Origin: Pseudomonas fluorescens
Lineage (GTDB): Bacteria; Pseudomonadota; Gammaproteobacteria; Pseudomonadales; Pseudomonadaceae
Length of the DNA: 64,000 bases
Direction of reading: 5' to 3'
Assembly (NCBI RefSeq): GCF_000730425.1
Contig: NZ_CP008896.1
Coordinates: forward strand, 3,286,001 to 3,350,000
Position numbers and translations under genes: made by a program. Below, one piece after another: positions 16,210-24,886 of the stretch (position 1 is the first letter of the stretch; every line of letters starts with the position of its first letter). Under the pieces are notes generated by a model, which was not told the origin of the DNA, did no database searches, and saw nothing but the letters and a program-made list of their open reading frames with translations.

Positions 16210-16839
16210 ATGAACGACATTATTTCGCTCATCGAAAACGCAGCAAAGACGAAGAATGACCTGGCGTCCGCATCTATCCGCATGCCCAAGGAGCTCTACT
16301 CATTTATCGAAGGTCTGGCTGATCAGCTCGATCTGAGTCGCCAGGAGACAATGCTGAAACTGCTAGAGAAGGGGGTTGAAGCTGCCAAGGCGGCTCTGAA
16401 GCTTGATGACAAAGAGCAGGCGGCAGTAGACATCGAGTTACTCGAACCGTCGAGCTTCCACCTTCTGAATACGAACAAGCGTCACTCATTGGAAGACCAT
16501 GACCGTATGCTGAGCGAGGGTAGCGCAGCAGCTTTTTATGCCCCTTGGAAGTACAACATTGACCGTATAAAGAAAGGTGACGTGGTCTTCTTGTACGAAA
16601 ATGGCAAGGGGATCGTCGCCTTCGGCCAAGGTACTGGCGAAACTGAAAAACGTGAGCATCACGGCTATCTCGAAGAGTGCCATTTTCAGCGACTGATGGA
16701 TTTCACCATCTTGGATAAGCCGATTTCGGCTGCGGAGATCAAGAAAGCGGTACAGAAAAATGTCGTCTTCTTGCGCACGATGTCTCCCATGCCCGATGGC
16801 CAATTGCTGCTGAATCTGATCCAAAAGCGCTCCGCATGA
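16210..16839 (+). CDS. Ribbon-helix-helix / PUA-EVE-like fusion protein
   Basis: The product has 209 residues. Residues 20-60 (SASIRMPKELYSFIEGLADQLDLSRQETMLKLLEKG) match a ribbon-helix-helix DNA-binding domain. About 80-205 begin FHLLNTNKRHSLEDHDRMLSEG and continue YAPWKYNIDRIKKGDVVFLYENGKGIVAFGQGTGE, the beta-barrel pattern of EVE/PUA-like domains with the aromatic W and the GDxVfLY strand. EVE-like domains bind modified bases and RNA. The pairing of a DNA-binding module with a modified-base reader suggests a sensor regulator. The ribosome site AGGAG at 16196-16200 supports the start. Confidence 0.72.
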   Translation: MNDIISLIENAAKTKNDLASASIRMPKELYSFIEGLADQLDLSRQETMLKLLEKGVEAAKAALKLDDKEQAAVDIELLEPSSFHLLNTNKRHSLEDHDRMLSEGSAAAFYAPWKYNIDRIKKGDVVFLYENGKGIVAFGQGTGETEKREHHGYLEECHFQRLMDFTILDKPISAAEIKKAVQKNVVFLRTMSPMPDGQLLLNLIQKRSA

Positions 16840-17125
16840 AGCCTGGTGGGCGTAGTCAAAACAACCATCCCAACAGGGGCTAGGATCGGCTCAGTACGCT
16901 GCAGGGGTAGCCAACCGCACAGGCTCAATCTCTCCCTAAGTCCGCTCAGCCCATCTCTGAAGGATGGAATGATAGGAAGTCGTATAAATACAACACTCGG
17001 GTTGTATTTATAGAAATATGACACGACAATAAATGAACGCCAGCATTCCCCAGTGTCTACTGACGATTGACAAGATCAAGACCGGACGGACAGTATCCGG
17101 ACGAACAATTCACGCACCACATAAG
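16840..17125. other. Non-coding end of the island
   Basis: About 286 bases without a credible gene. It contains a 12-bp inverted repeat described separately and then leads into the tRNA fragment. The stretch is typical of the sequence next to an attachment site. Confidence 0.55.
16983..17012. repeat. Perfect inverted repeat TATAAATACAAC near the island end
   Basis: Arms TATAAATACAAC (16983-16994) and GTTGTATTTATA (17001-17012) flank the loop ACTCGG. There is no poly-T tail on either strand that would make it a typical terminator. It lies 114 bases before the tRNA-derived attachment core and may be an integrase/excisionase arm site or a regulatory palindrome. Confidence 0.7.
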
Positions 17126-17150
17126 GGTTCGAGTCCTACTGGGCCCACCA
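17126..17150 (+). other. tRNA 3'-end fragment, right attachment site of the island
   Basis: The stretch consists of GGTTCGAGTCCTAC then TGGGCCCACCA. It reads as the 3' side of a T-arm with TTCGAGT loop, a full 7-base acceptor strand, the discriminator A and CCA. The upstream bases (AAG) no longer pair with the T-stem, and no D-arm or anticodon arm precedes, so it is only the 3' end. The acceptor implies a 5' GGGCCCA, which fits my memory of Pseudomonas tRNA-Met near rpoD. The intact tRNA should lie left of this window. Confidence 0.8.
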
Positions 17151-17155
17151 CCTTC

Positions 17156-17178
17156 AAAGCCGCGCATTGCGCGGCTTT
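17156..17178 (+). terminator. Terminator hairpin following the tRNA fragment, copy 1
   Basis: Arms AAAGCCGCGC and GCGCGGCTTT enclose a 3-base loop ATT, followed by CGTGTTTCTGG. It is the natural terminator of a tRNA gene, displaced with the 3' fragment. A near-identical copy lies at 17990-18012. Confidence 0.75.
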
Positions 17179-17373
17179 CGTGTTTCTGGCGGTGATGAAG
17201 GTGAGGGGGGTGGCGTCTTTCAAAACAGCCGAAACGCCCAAGAAGTGTCCAGCCCGCTTTGCCAACGGGTTCAGAGGGAGCCCCTTGGCCAGATGCCCAG
17301 GACTAAACTGCGCCTGCTTGCGACTCATGCCCTGGGAGGGAGCCGCAAGAAACTTAACGAGACGGAGAACGTT

Positions 17374-17961
17374 ATGGATCTACAAACTGTGCAGCTCATC
17401 GTCATACCGCTGGTCTTAGGTATGCTCACACTGTTCGTTACCTGGCTTCACAATTCAGCCAGCATTTCCCACCAACGCACCCTGCGCCTGCGCGAATTGG
17501 TGCAGTCCGGATCCTGGCGCACAGTACATCCAATGGTTCTGGTGCTGGACGTACGTGAAGCCTTTGGAATCCGGGTAAACCTTGACGCTCGCGCCTTACG
17601 GCTGGCACTGGAGTATCAAGACAAGGCCTTCTCCGCACTCAAGGACTACCTCTCTTGCCGCGACTTTGTACACGTTGCCGAAGATGGCCGGAGCTTTAGG
17701 CGATCAAAAATACCAGGTGCCGTACAAAATTATGGTAATTGGTCTACGTATGTCCCACTGATCGCACTGTTCGTATATTGGTTGTTGATGGGGCTTTCCA
17801 GCTACTTGTATAAGTCAGGCCACACCGAAGCGCTCTGGTTAATGCCCATCGCGGCGCTGTCCATACTGGCCGGGATCGGAATTGCCAGAAACTTGCGGGC
17901 AGCCAATCGCCTGTTGAAGTTGCCGCCGATCGCAGATGTCGAAAACGAGTCCGACCGTTGA
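17374..17961 (+). CDS. Hypothetical membrane protein
   Basis: The product has 195 residues from the ATG at 17374, which has GGAG seven bases upstream; the longer frame from 17167 crosses the tRNA-linked terminator. A first membrane segment spans residues 6-26 (VQLIVIPLVLGMLTLFVTWL), and a pair spans about 128-165. The cytoplasmic part between carries ARALRLALEYQDKAFSALKDYL. I do not recognise a family. The gene sits between two copies of the same terminator, which suggests it came or was trapped with an earlier insertion at the tRNA site. Confidence 0.75.
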   Translation: MDLQTVQLIVIPLVLGMLTLFVTWLHNSASISHQRTLRLRELVQSGSWRTVHPMVLVLDVREAFGIRVNLDARALRLALEYQDKAFSALKDYLSCRDFVHVAEDGRSFRRSKIPGAVQNYGNWSTYVPLIALFVYWLLMGLSSYLYKSGHTEALWLMPIAALSILAGIGIARNLRAANRLLKLPPIADVENESDR

Positions 17962-17989
17962 TCTGTCCAAAAGGGACCTACAACAGGTG

Positions 17990-18012
17990 AAAGCCGCGCA
18001 CTGCGTGGCTTT
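17990..18012 (+). terminator. Terminator hairpin, copy 2
   Basis: AAAGCCGCGC-ACT-GCGTGGCTTT repeats copy 1 with few changes, and similarity continues into CGCGTTTCTGGC. It can end the transcript of the membrane protein gene at 17374. No tRNA sequence precedes this copy. Confidence 0.7.
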
Positions 18013-18095
18013 CGCGTTTCTGGCAGGCCCCTCAAGCACCACTGGCCCTGAGCCTGTAAGATACCTCCCCATTGCCACCCGCGCCGGAGCCCATC

Positions 18096-18557
18096 TTGTC
18101 CGCCACCCGCCCTCCCGTCCTTGATGAAATCGACCGCCAGTTGATTGCCGCCTTGCAGATCAATGCCCGCGAAAGCGTGGCCATGCTGGCCCGGCAGTTA
18201 GGCATTGCCCGCACCACTGTGACCTCGCGCCTGGCCCGCCTGGAAAAGACCCAAGTGATTACTGGCTATGGCGTACGCCTCGGCCAGCGCGTGGTGGATG
18301 GTGGGCTGCAGGCGTATGTGGGGATCACTGTACAACCGCGCTCCGGCAAGGAAGTGCTGCGCCGGCTCAGTGCCATGGCCCAGGTCCAGCAACTGTGTGC
18401 GGTCAGTGGTGAGTTTGACTATGTGGCGTGGCTGCGCACCGATTCGCCGGAGCAACTGGATCAGTTGCTGGACCAGATCGGCAGTGTCGACGGGGTAGAA
18501 AAGACCACCACTTCGATAATCCTCAGCAACAAATTGGATCGTGGCCAGCCAATCTGA
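18096..18557 (+). CDS. Lrp/AsnC-family transcriptional regulator
   Basis: The product has 153 residues from a TTG at 18096 with GGAG six bases upstream; the frame opens at 18072. The N-terminal helix-turn-helix is VLDEIDRQLIAALQINARESVAMLARQLGIARTTVTSRLARLEK, followed by the RAM domain (LQAYVGITVQPRSGKEVLRRL to VKTTTSIIL-like end). The same regulator type sits upstream of davB-davA in P. putida, so it probably controls lysine-to-aminovalerate catabolism in response to an amino acid. Confidence 0.92.
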   Translation: MSATRPPVLDEIDRQLIAALQINARESVAMLARQLGIARTTVTSRLARLEKTQVITGYGVRLGQRVVDGGLQAYVGITVQPRSGKEVLRRLSAMAQVQQLCAVSGEFDYVAWLRTDSPEQLDQLLDQIGSVDGVEKTTTSIILSNKLDRGQPI

Positions 18558-18703
18558 CCGCCTAACCTGTCACTTCGACTGAAATTAATTCAATTCGACG
18601 ACACATTGCGTCTTATTAACGAGCGCTACGCTCCCTAGAATGGCTGCCATCTTTTCCTATACTCCACGGGTTGTGCCCCGTCGAGTTGCCAGCAAGGTCA
18701 GCC

Positions 18704-20395
18704 ATGAACACCACCAACAAAAACAATCGCCACCCTGCAGACGGTAAAAAACCCATCACCATCTTTGGCCCGGATTTTCCGTTCGCCTTCGATGACTGGA
18801 TCGAGCACCCAGCCGGGCTAGGCAGCATTCCCGCCGCCAACCACGGAGCCGAAGTGGCGATTGTCGGTGCGGGTATCGCCGGGCTGGTGGCGGCCTACGA
18901 GCTTATGAAGCTCGGCCTCAAGCCGGTGGTGTACGAGGCCTCGAAAATGGGCGGGCGCCTGCGTTCCCAGGCGTTTGAAGGGGCCGAAGGCATCATCGCG
19001 GAGCTGGGCGGTATGCGCTTCCCGGTGTCATCGACGGCGTTCTACCACTATGTGGACAAGCTGGGCCTTGAAACCAAGCCGTTTCCCAACCCGTTGACGC
19101 CCGCTTCCGGCAGCACCGTGATCGACCTGGAAGGCCAGACCCATTACGCACAGAAACTCGCCGACCTTCCTGCACTGTTCCAGGAAGTGGCTGACGCCTG
19201 GGCCGATGCATTGGAAGCCGGCTCACAGTTCAGCGATATCCAGCAAGCTATCCGCGACCGCGATGTGCCTCGCCTCAAAGCGCTGTGGAACAGCCTGGTG
19301 CCGCTGTGGGACGACCGCACCTTCTATGACTTCGTCGCCACTTCCAAGGCGTTCGCCAAGCTGTCATTCCATCACCGCGAAGTATTCGGCCAGGTGGGCT
19401 TCGGCACCGGTGGCTGGGACTCGGACTTCCCCAACTCGATGCTGGAAATCTTCCGGGTGGTGATGACCAACTGCGACGACCACCAGCACCTGGTGGTCGG
19501 TGGCGTAGCACAAGTGCCCATGGGTATCTGGCGTCATGTGCCAGAGCGCTGCGCCCATTGGCCAACCGGCACCAGCCTCAGCTCCCTGCACCATGGCGCG
19601 CCACGGGCCGGGGTCAAACGCATTGCCCATGCTGCCGACGGGCGTTTCGCGGTGACTGACAACTATGGTGACACTCGGGAATACGCCGCAGTGTTGACCA
19701 CCTGCCAAAGCTGGCTGCTGACCACCCAGATCGAATGCGACGAAACCCTGTTCTCGCAAAAAATGTGGATGGCCCTGGACCGCACACGCTATATGCAGTC
19801 ATCGAAAACCTTTGTCATGGTCGACCGGCCTTTCTGGAAGGACAAAGACCCACAAACCGGCCGCGACCTGATGAGCATGACCCTCACCGACCGCCTGACC
19901 CGTGGCACCTACCTGTTCGACAATGGCGACGACAAGCCGGGGGTCATTTGCCTGTCCTACTCGTGGATGAGCGATGCCCTGAAAATGCTGCCGCAGCCCA
20001 TCGATAAACGGGTGAAACTGGCCCTCGACGCGCTGAAAAAGATCTACCCGAACGTCGACATCAAGGCGCGCATCATCGGCGACCCGATCACCGTTTCCTG
20101 GGAGGCCGACCCGCATTTCCTCGGTGCATTCAAAGGCGCGTTGCCGGGCCATTACCGCTATAACCAGCGCATGTACGCGCACTTCATGCAAAAGGATATG
20201 CCGGCCGAGCAGCGCGGGATCTTCATTGCCGGCGATGACGTATCCTGGACTCCAGCCTGGGTCGAAGGCGCAGTGCAGACCTCGTTGAACGCGGTTTGGG
20301 GCATCATGACCCACTTCGGTGGCAGTACCCACCCGCAAAACCCGGGGCCTGGGGATGTATTCGATGAAATCGGCCCCATCGCCCTGGCCGAATAA
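18704..20395 (+). CDS. davB: L-lysine 2-monooxygenase (DavB), flavin amine oxidase family
   Basis: The product has 563 residues from the ATG at 18704 (AAGGTC upstream). The FAD-binding Rossmann motif VAIVGAGIAGLVAAYELMKLG is at about 49-69 and the GG-R motif GGRLRSQAF follows. The C-terminal flavin-contact block is GIFIAGDDVSWTPAWVEGAVQTSLNAVWGI. The enzyme converts L-lysine with O2 to 5-aminovaleramide. Such proteins are often mislabelled tryptophan 2-monooxygenase; pairing with an amidase and an Lrp regulator favours DavB. No signal peptide is visible. Confidence 0.9.
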   Translation: MNTTNKNNRHPADGKKPITIFGPDFPFAFDDWIEHPAGLGSIPAANHGAEVAIVGAGIAGLVAAYELMKLGLKPVVYEASKMGGRLRSQAFEGAEGIIAELGGMRFPVSSTAFYHYVDKLGLETKPFPNPLTPASGSTVIDLEGQTHYAQKLADLPALFQEVADAWADALEAGSQFSDIQQAIRDRDVPRLKALWNSLVPLWDDRTFYDFVATSKAFAKLSFHHREVFGQVGFGTGGWDSDFPNSMLEIFRVVMTNCDDHQHLVVGGVAQVPMGIWRHVPERCAHWPTGTSLSSLHHGAPRAGVKRIAHAADGRFAVTDNYGDTREYAAVLTTCQSWLLTTQIECDETLFSQKMWMALDRTRYMQSSKTFVMVDRPFWKDKDPQTGRDLMSMTLTDRLTRGTYLFDNGDDKPGVICLSYSWMSDALKMLPQPIDKRVKLALDALKKIYPNVDIKARIIGDPITVSWEADPHFLGAFKGALPGHYRYNQRMYAHFMQKDMPAEQRGIFIAGDDVSWTPAWVEGAVQTSLNAVWGIMTHFGGSTHPQNPGPGDVFDEIGPIALAE

Positions 20396-20406
20396 GGAGC
20401 CAAGCC

Positions 20407-21201
20407 ATGCGTGTCGCCCTGTATCAATGCCCGCCATTGCCGCTGGATGTCGCCGGCAACCTCAAGCGTCTGCACATCGTCGCCCATGAAGCGTCCGATG
20501 CAGACCTGCTGGTGCTGCCGGAAATGTTCCTCAGCGGCTACAACATCGGCACTGAAGCTGTGGGCGCACTGGCCGAGGCGCAGGATGGGCCGTCGGCGCA
20601 GACCATTGCCGAACTGGCGCGCAACGCGGGCCTGGCGATTCTCTATGGCTACCCGGAGCGGGCCGAGGACGGGCAGATCTACAATGCCGTGCAACTGATC
20701 GACGCCAACGGCCAACGCCTGTGCAACTACCGCAAGACGCACCTGTTCGGCGACCTCGATCACTCAATGTTCAGCGCCGGCGGCGATGAGTTCCCCATCG
20801 TCGAGCTGAACGGCTGGGCGCTGGGAATGCTGATCTGCTATGACCTGGAGTTCCCGGAAAACACCCGGCGCCTGGCCCTGGCCGGTGCCGAGTTGATCCT
20901 GGTTCCGACGGCCAATATGGTGCCCTTCGACTTCGTCGCCGACGTCACCGTGCGTGCGCGGGCCTTTGAAAACCAGTGCTATGTGGCCTACGCCAACTAT
21001 TGCGGGCATGAAGACCAGATCCAGTATTGCGGGCAAAGCAGCATCGCCGCGCCCAATGGTCAACGCGTCGCCCAGGCTGGCCTGGATGAGGCGCTGATCG
21101 TCGCTACCCTCGATCGCCAACTGATACATGACGCGCAAGCGGCCAATCACTACCTCGCGGACCGACGTCCCGAGCTGTATGCCGCGCTGCACAAGCACTG
21201 A
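20407..21201 (+). CDS. davA: 5-aminovaleramidase (DavA), nitrilase superfamily
   Basis: The 264-residue product has the nitrilase triad: Glu39 in LLVLPEMFLSGYN, Lys110 in NYRKTHLFG, and Cys144 in MLICYDLEFPENTRRL. It hydrolyses 5-aminovaleramide to 5-aminovalerate, the second step of the lysine aminovalerate pathway. It starts 11 bases after the davB stop with AAGGAG upstream, so the two genes form an operon. Confidence 0.92.
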   Translation: MRVALYQCPPLPLDVAGNLKRLHIVAHEASDADLLVLPEMFLSGYNIGTEAVGALAEAQDGPSAQTIAELARNAGLAILYGYPERAEDGQIYNAVQLIDANGQRLCNYRKTHLFGDLDHSMFSAGGDEFPIVELNGWALGMLICYDLEFPENTRRLALAGAELILVPTANMVPFDFVADVTVRARAFENQCYVAYANYCGHEDQIQYCGQSSIAAPNGQRVAQAGLDEALIVATLDRQLIHDAQAANHYLADRRPELYAALHKH

Positions 21202-21251
21202 CCACCGCGCTTTGCGCTAGCATAGGCACTTCCTACGTTCTGGAAGTGCTC

Positions 21252-23651
21252 ATGCCTGTGCCGGCCCACCCTCATCACCTGCAACTGACCCTGGCCAATG
21301 GCCTGCGGGTTTCCCTGCGCCACGCCCCACGTCTCAAGCGCTGTGCAGCAGCCTTGCAGGTCGCGGCCGGCAGCCATGACGTGCCATTGGCCTGGCCGGG
21401 GCTGGCGCACTTTCTGGAGCATCTGCTGTTTCTTGGCACCGAGGCCTTTCCTGCATCTGACGGCTTGATGGCCTACGTGCAGCGCCACGGCGGCTTGGTC
21501 AATGCCAGTACCCGCGAACGCACTACCGACTTCTTCTTTGAAGTGCCCACCCCAGTGTTTGGCGACGCGCTGCAGCGCCTGGGCGATATGCTCACTCACC
21601 CACGCCTGGCCATGGACGATCAACTGCGCGAGCGCGAAGTGTTACAGGCCGAATTTATCGCCTGGTCCCAGGATGCCGAGGCACAGCAGCAGGTCGCGCT
21701 CCTCGAAGGCCTCGCCGCCGGGCATCCGCTGCGGGGTTTTCATGCGGGTAATCGCGATAGCCTGCCGGTGGAACGGGAGGATTTCCAACAAGGCTTGCTG
21801 GGGTTTTATCAGGACTTCTATCACGCCGGGCAAATGACCTTGAGCCTTGTCGGCCCACAGTCGCTGGAGGAACTGCAAGCCCTGGCCCAGTACGTTGGCG
21901 AGCGCCTGCGCCCAGGCCCGCGGCGCCCGCAGCAAGCACCACCAGCACTCATGAGTGGCAATAAACACCGCTACTCACACCCTGGTAAACACCATTTGCA
22001 TCACATCATCGCCTGCAACACCCCCCATGAAGCCTTGGTATTCCTCTGCACCTGGCTGAATAAGGCGGCGCCGGGCGGCTTGCTTGCCGAGTTGAAAGCA
22101 CGCGGATGGGCAAGTGCATTGCATGCCAAGGTGCTGTACCAGTTTGCCGGGCAGGCGTTGCTGGATATTGAGTTCACCCTGGGGTCAAACGGAGCACAAC
22201 AGGTTGCGGCAATCGAAGCGCTCCTCAATGACTGGCTGAGCTTTTTCGCCCACAGCGATTGGACAGCACTGCGGGCAGAGTACGCCCTGCTGGGCGCTCG
22301 CCAGCAGCAAACCAGTGGCGCGCTGGCCTTGGCACAACACGACCAACCGCCACTGTCCGAAGAGCATTGCCAAGCCCTCCAAGCGATGTTGGGCGCCTTG
22401 CATCTACCGCACGCCAAACAGGCCTGGAAGCTGCCACCTGGCAACCCATTCCTGCAACAGACGACTAAAGAGGAACGCCCCGGCCTGATTCGCGGCCAGA
22501 CCAGCGCCCATCGCGGCTTGCGCACCTTCGCCCAGGATCGCTCCCGTGGCAGGCGCGAGCTGCCAGCCCTGACGTTCAGCCGAGCGCTGCCAGACGACAC
22601 TGGCGAAGGTGCCCTTTATCTGTGCTGGCAGCTGGATACGCCCGAGCATGGAGCGCTTTTCCCACGCTTGGCCAACAGCCTCCAACCACTGCGAGAAAAC
22701 GCCCGTCAGGCCGGTGTGGAAACTTCCTTCGAGGCCATAGGTAACAACTGGCTCCTGAAAATGACCGGTCTGCATGAGCCCATGCCGATCATCATCGAAC
22801 AACTGGCACGTGACCTGACTCAGCCCGACGCCAGCCGATGGCAAGAGATACCCACCAACCCGCTGCCGCAAATGGCCATTCGTGAGTTGCTCAAGGCATT
22901 GCCAGCCCGTGCTGCCGACACCGCGCGCATCATCGACATCAACGTGCTACCTGACCTGTGGGCCACTGCCCGCTGGCAAGGCCTGGGCATCGGTGTACCG
23001 GCCGTGTGGGAAATGGCGATCAAAAATGCGGCGGCACGCCTGCCCGGACAATCGGCCGACGTTGAGTACAAGGCCCAGCCCATCAACGGCCAGCGTCGCT
23101 GGCAAACCTGCGACACCGCTGGCGACGAAGCCGCCTTGCTGCTGTTCTGCCCGGCGCCGAGCCTATCCCTCGCCGACGAGGCCGACTGGCGATTGCTCGC
23201 ACACCTGGCCCAAACCCCGTTCTACCAGCGCTTGCGCGTCGAACTGCAAGTGGGCTACGCGGTATTCAGTGGTATCCGACAGTTCAATGGGCAAACCGGC
23301 CTGTTATTTGGCGTTCAGTCACCCAATGTCGCGCTGGCGGACCTGTTCGATCACGTCCAAGCCTTCCTCAAGCAACTGCCAGCCCTGGTCAATGGGAGCC
23401 AAGACCTGGGCAACGCAGCTCTGGCCCAGCAGTTCTCGCCGCAGACGCTGCCCACCGCCCAAGCCGCCGAGCTGCTCTGGCAGGCCCGTTTGGCGGGGCA
23501 TGGCACGGACTATCTTGAGCCGCTGCAAGAGTTGATTCGGACCCGTACACGCCAGCATCTGGTTGACGCGGCGCAGCAACTCAACCAAGCCGCTGGCGGC
23601 TGGCACTGCCTGGCCAATGGTGCGGCGGTGGGCGACTCCTGGCAGCCGTAA
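21252..23651 (+). CDS. pqqF: PqqF, M16-family metallopeptidase for PQQ biosynthesis
   Basis: The product has 799 residues from the ATG at 21252 (GGAA six bases upstream; a GTG at 21246 is also possible). The inverted zinc motif HFLEH at 53-57 (HxxEH) and a downstream glutamate in REREVLQAEFIAW match pitrilysin-type proteases. The second half is the inactive M16 repeat. PqqF helps to cut or degrade the PqqA peptide after cross-linking. It precedes pqqA by 163 bases and has its own frame-internal REP-free boundary, so it may be expressed separately. Confidence 0.92.
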   Translation: MPVPAHPHHLQLTLANGLRVSLRHAPRLKRCAAALQVAAGSHDVPLAWPGLAHFLEHLLFLGTEAFPASDGLMAYVQRHGGLVNASTRERTTDFFFEVPTPVFGDALQRLGDMLTHPRLAMDDQLREREVLQAEFIAWSQDAEAQQQVALLEGLAAGHPLRGFHAGNRDSLPVEREDFQQGLLGFYQDFYHAGQMTLSLVGPQSLEELQALAQYVGERLRPGPRRPQQAPPALMSGNKHRYSHPGKHHLHHIIACNTPHEALVFLCTWLNKAAPGGLLAELKARGWASALHAKVLYQFAGQALLDIEFTLGSNGAQQVAAIEALLNDWLSFFAHSDWTALRAEYALLGARQQQTSGALALAQHDQPPLSEEHCQALQAMLGALHLPHAKQAWKLPPGNPFLQQTTKEERPGLIRGQTSAHRGLRTFAQDRSRGRRELPALTFSRALPDDTGEGALYLCWQLDTPEHGALFPRLANSLQPLRENARQAGVETSFEAIGNNWLLKMTGLHEPMPIIIEQLARDLTQPDASRWQEIPTNPLPQMAIRELLKALPARAADTARIIDINVLPDLWATARWQGLGIGVPAVWEMAIKNAAARLPGQSADVEYKAQPINGQRRWQTCDTAGDEAALLLFCPAPSLSLADEADWRLLAHLAQTPFYQRLRVELQVGYAVFSGIRQFNGQTGLLFGVQSPNVALADLFDHVQAFLKQLPALVNGSQDLGNAALAQQFSPQTLPTAQAAELLWQARLAGHGTDYLEPLQELIRTRTRQHLVDAAQQLNQAAGGWHCLANGAAVGDSWQP

Positions 23652-23716
23652 AGCTGATCGTTGCCGATGCTGCAACAGGCTTTTTCCGCCAAGACAGCGC
23701 TAGCTCGACGAGAAAT

Positions 23717-23777
23717 AAGTAATATTCCCACACACATCTGAACATCTCCGACTGGAGGTGGACTATATGTATTACTT
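23717..23777. repeat. Inverted AAGTAATA/TATTACTT pair upstream of pqqA
   Basis: AAGTAATA (23717-23724) and TATTACTT (23770-23777) lie in inverted orientation 45 bases apart in the pqqF-pqqA gap. They could form a long-range stem or be paired binding sites near the pqqA promoter. The functional claim is speculative. Confidence 0.35.
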
Positions 23778-23814
23778 GGTAGTAAACGTCCCATCCCTTC
23801 GTAGGAGTATGAAT

Positions 23815-23889
23815 ATGACCTGGTCCAAACCTGCTTACACTGATCTGCGTATCGGTTTTGAAGTCACCATGTACTTCGCCAGCCGCTGA
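23815..23889 (+). CDS. pqqA: PqqA, precursor peptide of pyrroloquinoline quinone
   Basis: This 24-codon gene encodes [20 protein letters not shown] followed by FASR. The conserved Glu16 and Tyr20 of the E-x-x-x-Y motif (EVTMY) supply all atoms of PQQ. AGGAG at 23803-23807 is seven bases upstream of this ATG; the in-frame ATG at 23809 is too close to it. It is first in the pqqABCDE operon and is followed by a hairpin that probably raises its expression over the enzymes. Confidence 0.97.
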   Translation: MTWSKPAYTDLRIGFEVTMYFASR

Positions 23890-23909
23890 TTGCTTTTGTA
23901 TTGCAATGC

Positions 23910-23936
23910 AACGCCTCGGCTCGCCGGGGCGTTTTT
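23910..23936 (+). terminator. Hairpin between pqqA and pqqB (partial terminator)
   Basis: Arms AACGCCTCGG (23910-23919) and CCGGGGCGTT (23924-23933) pair over 10 bases with one G-T wobble, and TTT follows. It fits an intrinsic terminator or processing stem that lets most transcripts end after pqqA while some read into pqqB. Confidence 0.75.
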
Positions 23937-23964
23937 ATGTTGAGTCTTGTGTAAAGGAGCGGCG

Positions 23965-24876
23965 ATGTTTGTCCAGATTCTAGGTTCGGCTGCCGGTGGC
24001 GGTTTCCCGCAATGGAACTGCAACTGTGTGAACTGTGCTGACTTTCGCGATGGCAGCCTGCGGGCCCAGGCGCGTACCCAATCGTCCATCGCCCTTTCCG
24101 ACGACGGTGTGAACTGGGTGCTGTGCAACGCCTCGCCCGACATCCGCGCCCAATTGCAAGGCTTTGCACCGATGCAGCCCGGCCGCGCGCTACGCGATAC
24201 CGGGATCAGCGCAATCATCCTGATGGACAGCCAGATCGACCACACCACAGGCTTGCTCAGCCTGCGCGAAGGCTGCCCGCACCAGGTGTGGTGCACCGAC
24301 ATGGTCCATGAAGACCTGAGCACCGGCTTTCCATTGTTCACCATGCTGGCTCACTGGAATGGTGGCCTGGATTGGCAGCGGATCGCGCTGGATGCCCGCT
24401 TCACCATTCCCGCCTGCCCCAACCTGCGCTTCACCCCGCTCCCTTTGCGCAGCGCCGCACCACCCTACTCGCCCCATCGGTTCGACCCACATCCCGGTGA
24501 CAATATCGGCTTGATCGTCGAAGACCTGCGCAGCGGCGGCAAGCTGTTCTATGCCCCCGGCCTGGGCCAGGTGGACGCGCCGCTGCTGGAGATGATGGCC
24601 GCCAGCGACTGCCTGCTGGTCGACGGCACGATGTGGGATGACGATGAAATGCAGCGCCGTGGCGTCGGCACCCGCACCGGCCGTGAAATGGGCCACCTGG
24701 CCCAGAACGGCCCCGGCGGCATGCTGGAGGTGCTGGAGCAGTTGCCCAAGCAGCGCAAGGTGCTTATCCATATCAACAACACCAACCCGATCCTCGACGA
24801 AGACTCCCCTGAACGGGCCGAGTTGGCGCGGCGCAATGTAGAAGTAGCCTACGACGGCATGCGCATCGAATTGTAG
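23965..24876 (+). CDS. pqqB: PqqB, metallo-beta-lactamase-fold PQQ biosynthesis protein
   Basis: The product has 303 residues from the ATG at 23965 (AAAGGAG five bases upstream). Its family signature [23 protein letters not shown] has a Cys-rich N-terminus. Metallo-hydrolase residues are in [11 protein letters not shown] and [11 protein letters not shown]. The enzyme acts as an iron-dependent hydroxylase on the tyrosine-derived part of the precursor in current models. It is 10 bases upstream of pqqC. Confidence 0.96.
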   Translation: MFVQILGSAAGGGFPQWNCNCVNCADFRDGSLRAQARTQSSIALSDDGVNWVLCNASPDIRAQLQGFAPMQPGRALRDTGISAIILMDSQIDHTTGLLSLREGCPHQVWCTDMVHEDLSTGFPLFTMLAHWNGGLDWQRIALDARFTIPACPNLRFTPLPLRSAAPPYSPHRFDPHPGDNIGLIVEDLRSGGKLFYAPGLGQVDAPLLEMMAASDCLLVDGTMWDDDEMQRRGVGTRTGREMGHLAQNGPGGMLEVLEQLPKQRKVLIHINNTNPILDEDSPERAELARRNVEVAYDGMRIEL

Positions 24877-24886
24877 GAGAGCCCCA

